The notes under the pieces were generated by a model. It did no database searches. It saw nothing but the letters and a program-made list of their open reading frames with translations, and was not told where the DNA came from. From contig JAWKTM010000025.1 in NCBI GenBank assembly GCA_041399085.1, positions 33,330 through 97,329 on the forward strand: a stretch of 64,000 bases of DNA. Direction: 5' to 3'. The position numbers and the translations under genes are program-made. This document shows, piece after piece, positions 61,753 through 64,000 of the stretch (its first letter is position 1; each line of letters starts with the position of its first letter). This DNA is from JAWKTM01 sp041399085 (GTDB lineage Bacteria > Planctomycetota > Planctomycetia > Pirellulales > Pirellulaceae).

Positions 61753-63690
61753 CTAGTTCAAAATACCTCGCTTATGAAGCAACTCTACTAGCTGATTCAC
61801 GCATTCATCGACGGAACATTTGTCGGTAGCAATAATGAGTTCAGGAGAAGCCGGCTCTTCATACGCGGCAGTCACTCCGGGGAACAGGGCGATCTCGCCA
61901 GAGTCGGCCATCTTATAGTGCCCGTCGGTGTCACGTTCCCGGCACACTTCGACGGGGGCCGAGAGATGCACGACGAGGAACCGCTCGCGTCCCACGACAT
62001 CCGCCGCCTTCTGCCGCACTTCCTCGCTGGGGGCGACGAACGCCGCGATGCAAAGTAAGCCAGCTTCGTTCATCAGCTTGGCGACTTCGGCTCCGCGGCG
62101 CAAATTCTCGCTGCGCTCATCGGACGTGAATCCGAGATCGCGGCTGATGCCCCGACGCAGATTCTGGCCGTCCAAGACCGCAACGGCTCGGCCTTCGTTG
62201 AACAGTCGTCGTTCTAGGGCATAAGCGATCGTCGTCTTGCCCGCGCCCGTGAGGCCGGTCAGCAGCAACGTGGCGGGTTGTTGTCCAAACCGAGCTTGAC
62301 GTTCTTCCGCCGAGACTGCGCTGGTCTCGACGCTCAAAGTCTGAGCATGCGGCGCCTCGTCCCAGTGATCGTGGCGATCGGCGTCTGTTCCGCGATCCAG
62401 AATCATTCCCGCGCCGACGGTCGCGTTTGTAATACGGTCGATGATGATAAAAGCGCCGGTGGCACGGTTTCGCTTGTAGCCATCGAACGCCACCGGGGCG
62501 CTTAGCGAGACGGCACAGCGACCAATCTCATTCAACTTCAACGTCGGCGCTTCGCGCCGATGCAGCGTGTTCACATCGACTTGGTAGCGAAGGGTTGTAA
62601 TGGTTCCCGGAACATTCTTAGCGGTATGCTTGATAACATATTGTTTGCCGGGAACCATCGGTTCTTCCGACATCCACACAATCATCGCGTCGAAGCGATC
62701 CGCCACGCGCGGCACATTGCCCGGCCGCACGATCATATCACCACGACTCACATCGATTTCATCTTCCAGCGTGAGAGTGACCGATAGCGGCGCGAAAGCT
62801 TCCTCCAATTCGCCGTCGAATGTCACAATCGACTTGACGCGGCTTGTCTTGCGCGATGGCAGCGACATTATTTCCTCGCCGCGGCGAATGATGCCCGATG
62901 CGATCGTGCCGCAGAACCCGCGGAAATCCAAGTGCGGCCGGTTCACAAATTGAACCGGGAAGCGGAAATCCTCGAAGTTGCGATCGGAACCGATATAGAC
63001 GTTTTCCAGGAAGGCCATCAGCGTTGGGCCGTCATACCATGACATGGCCGCGCTGCGATCGACAACGTTATCACCATTTAACGCCGATATGGGGATGAAG
63101 TGTAGATCGGGGATGTCCAGGCGAGTGGCGAAGTCTTTGTATTCGGCGCGAATTCGGTCGTATACTTCTTGGCTGTGATCGACCAAATCCATTTTGTTGA
63201 TGGCCACCAAGACGTGCTTAATTCCCAATAGCGAGACGATGAAGCTATGACGGCGCGTTTGCGTCATCACCCCATGGCGGGCATCGATCAGAATGATGGC
63301 CAAGTCGGCCGTGGAAGCCCCAGTCGCCATGTTGCGAGTGTATTGCTCGTGGCCCGGCGTATCCGCGATGATGAACTTACGTTTCGCCGTGGAAAAATAG
63401 CGATAGGCCACGTCGATGGTGATGCCTTGTTCGCGTTCGGCTCGCAATCCATCCGTTAGCAACGCCGGGTCGAACCGTCCGCCCGTCGTGCCGTGGATTT
63501 TCGAATCCTTTTCAATCGCGGCCAACTGATCTTCATAGATCATTTTTGAGTCGTACAGCAAACGGCCAATCAGCGTGCTCTTGCCGTCGTCGACGCTGCC
63601 ACAAGTTATGAACCGCATCAGCTCTTTGCGCTCGTGCTGAGCCAAGTAGGCGTCGATATCGGTGGCGATTAGTTCGGACTGATGAGACAT
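61753..63690 (-). CDS. cysNC: Bifunctional sulfate adenylyltransferase subunit 1 / APS kinase (CysN-CysC)
   Basis: Sulfate activation: the GTPase subunit drives APS formation and the C-terminal kinase makes PAPS. 645 aa, ATG 63690 (MSHQSELIATDIDAYLAQHE). GTPase motifs: CGSVDDGKSTLIGRL, REQGITIDVAYRYF, DTPGHEQYTRNM and INKMDLVDH. Translation-factor-like beta barrels follow. APS kinase begins near residue 445 with Walker A LTGLTGAGKTTIAYALERR and includes LDGQNLRRGISRDLGF. cysD lies directly upstream on the same strand, forming the sulfate activation operon. PAPS may also feed sulfation. Confidence 0.96.
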   Translation of the reverse strand: MSHQSELIATDIDAYLAQHERKELMRFITCGSVDDGKSTLIGRLLYDSKMIYEDQLAAIEKDSKIHGTTGGRFDPALLTDGLRAEREQGITIDVAYRYFSTAKRKFIIADTPGHEQYTRNMATGASTADLAIILIDARHGVMTQTRRHSFIVSLLGIKHVLVAINKMDLVDHSQEVYDRIRAEYKDFATRLDIPDLHFIPISALNGDNVVDRSAAMSWYDGPTLMAFLENVYIGSDRNFEDFRFPVQFVNRPHLDFRGFCGTIASGIIRRGEEIMSLPSRKTSRVKSIVTFDGELEEAFAPLSVTLTLEDEIDVSRGDMIVRPGNVPRVADRFDAMIVWMSEEPMVPGKQYVIKHTAKNVPGTITTLRYQVDVNTLHRREAPTLKLNEIGRCAVSLSAPVAFDGYKRNRATGAFIIIDRITNATVGAGMILDRGTDADRHDHWDEAPHAQTLSVETSAVSAEERQARFGQQPATLLLTGLTGAGKTTIAYALERRLFNEGRAVAVLDGQNLRRGISRDLGFTSDERSENLRRGAEVAKLMNEAGLLCIAAFVAPSEEVRQKAADVVGRERFLVVHLSAPVEVCRERDTDGHYKMADSGEIALFPGVTAAYEEPASPELIIATDKCSVDECVNQLVELLHKRGILN

Positions 63691-63752
63691 GGATATTTGA
63701 TTTCAGAATGGGAAGCTTGTGATCTCACAGTGACGCGAATCTCGCAGCGGCA

Positions 63753-64000
63753 TTAGAAATAGCCACGTTTCTTTTTCTCTTCCATGCCGGCGCCACCTTC
63801 GTCTTGGTCAATGACTCGGCCTTGCCGCTCGGATGTTTTGGTGAGCAACATCTCTTGGATGATTTCGGGCAGCGTGGTCGCATTCGACTCGACGGCCCCC
63901 GTCAGCGGATAACAGCCGAGCGTGCGAAAACGGACGCGCCGCATGACCGGTTGCTCGCCCGGTTTCAGTTTCACGCGGTCGTCGTCCAGCATTAGCATCA
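63753..64000 (-). CDS. cysD: Sulfate adenylyltransferase subunit 2 CysD (C-terminal part, cut by window edge)
   Basis: The frame enters from the right edge and ends at 63753. The visible residues RFRTLGCYPLTGAVESNATT, LPEIIQEMLLTKTSERQGRV, then IDQDEGGAGMEEKKKRGYF are the conserved C-terminus of CysD, the ATP-sulfurylase small subunit. It lies 62 bp upstream of cysNC and is co-directional. Only about 82 residues are seen. Confidence 0.93.
   Translation of the reverse strand, partial: MLMLDDDRVKLKPGEQPVMRRVRFRTLGCYPLTGAVESNATTLPEIIQEMLLTKTSERQGRVIDQDEGGAGMEEKKKRGYF

Overview
The window looks like a chromosomal segment from a member of the Planctomycetota, most likely a Pirellula/Blastopirellula-type lineage. 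This is inferred from gene content. There is a DUF1559 prepilin-like gene and a decayed second copy, a paired DUF1592/DUF1588 cytochrome gene with a DUF1552 gene, several sulfatases, Tat-exported Gfo/Idh/MocA oxidoreductases, DUF3500, DUF1844 and small secreted Tyr/Cys-rich proteins. The DNA is moderately GC-rich. Lipid A genes (lpxD, lpxI) fit the Gram-negative-type envelope of the phylum.

Layout. 1-1629: no intact gene; an array of about 21-bp imperfect tandem repeats, an LRR relic, two REP-like hairpins in inverted orientation and a methyltransferase-like relic. 1630-10387: yidC (with a PDZ insertion), mnmE, a secreted outer-membrane-type protein, a YchF-like GTPase, a PD-(D/E)XK (Rpn-type) protein, a soluble histidine kinase and a small conserved protein. 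10401-20323: fabI, a DUF1559 pseudogene, DUF1844, DUF3500, an HtrA-like protease, recA, a ketoacyl synthase, a DapA-family aldolase and a small glycosyltransferase. 20761-24020: a PfpI-family protein, tRNA-Glu, then an accessory-looking patch (tetR, carboxymuconolactone decarboxylase and PNPOx-like genes plus DUF1348 and GDPD gene fragments). 24098-34101: two head-to-tail sulfatase modules, coaD, the DUF1592/DUF1588 and DUF1552 pair, DUF4058 and PPK2. 34150-45283: lysA-lpxD-lpxI, two oxidoreductases, a nucleotide pyrophosphatase, an EEP nuclease/phosphatase and a class II photolyase. 45698-64000: a PilZ-like membrane protein, a hemD-hemE fusion, redoxins, an aldo-keto reductase, a Tyr/Cys-rich secreted peptide, apbE, a 1372-aa multidomain protein, tkt, a DUF1559 gene, a lipoprotein, and cysNC-cysD.

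The most interesting locus is 52542-56660. One polypeptide joins a clostripain-like (C11) domain whose catalytic His and Cys positions are replaced, a CHAT caspase-like protease with its His and Cys intact, and a DUF900-type alpha/beta hydrolase with a complete Ser-Asp-His set. I infer a self-contained sensor-protease-hydrolase device, possibly for defence or regulated cell death. A 15-bp perfect-arm palindrome lies upstream of it.

A second theme is a heavy load of reading-frame lesions: yidC (two compensating), fabI, recA (four), the ketoacyl synthase (several), a sulfatase, the DUF1592 gene, PPK2, and an in-frame TGA in the DUF4058 gene. All lie before about 34.1 kb; I saw none after it. 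Because recA, fabI and yidC are normally indispensable, sequence or assembly error is the simplest explanation, and the as-read frames should be treated with caution.
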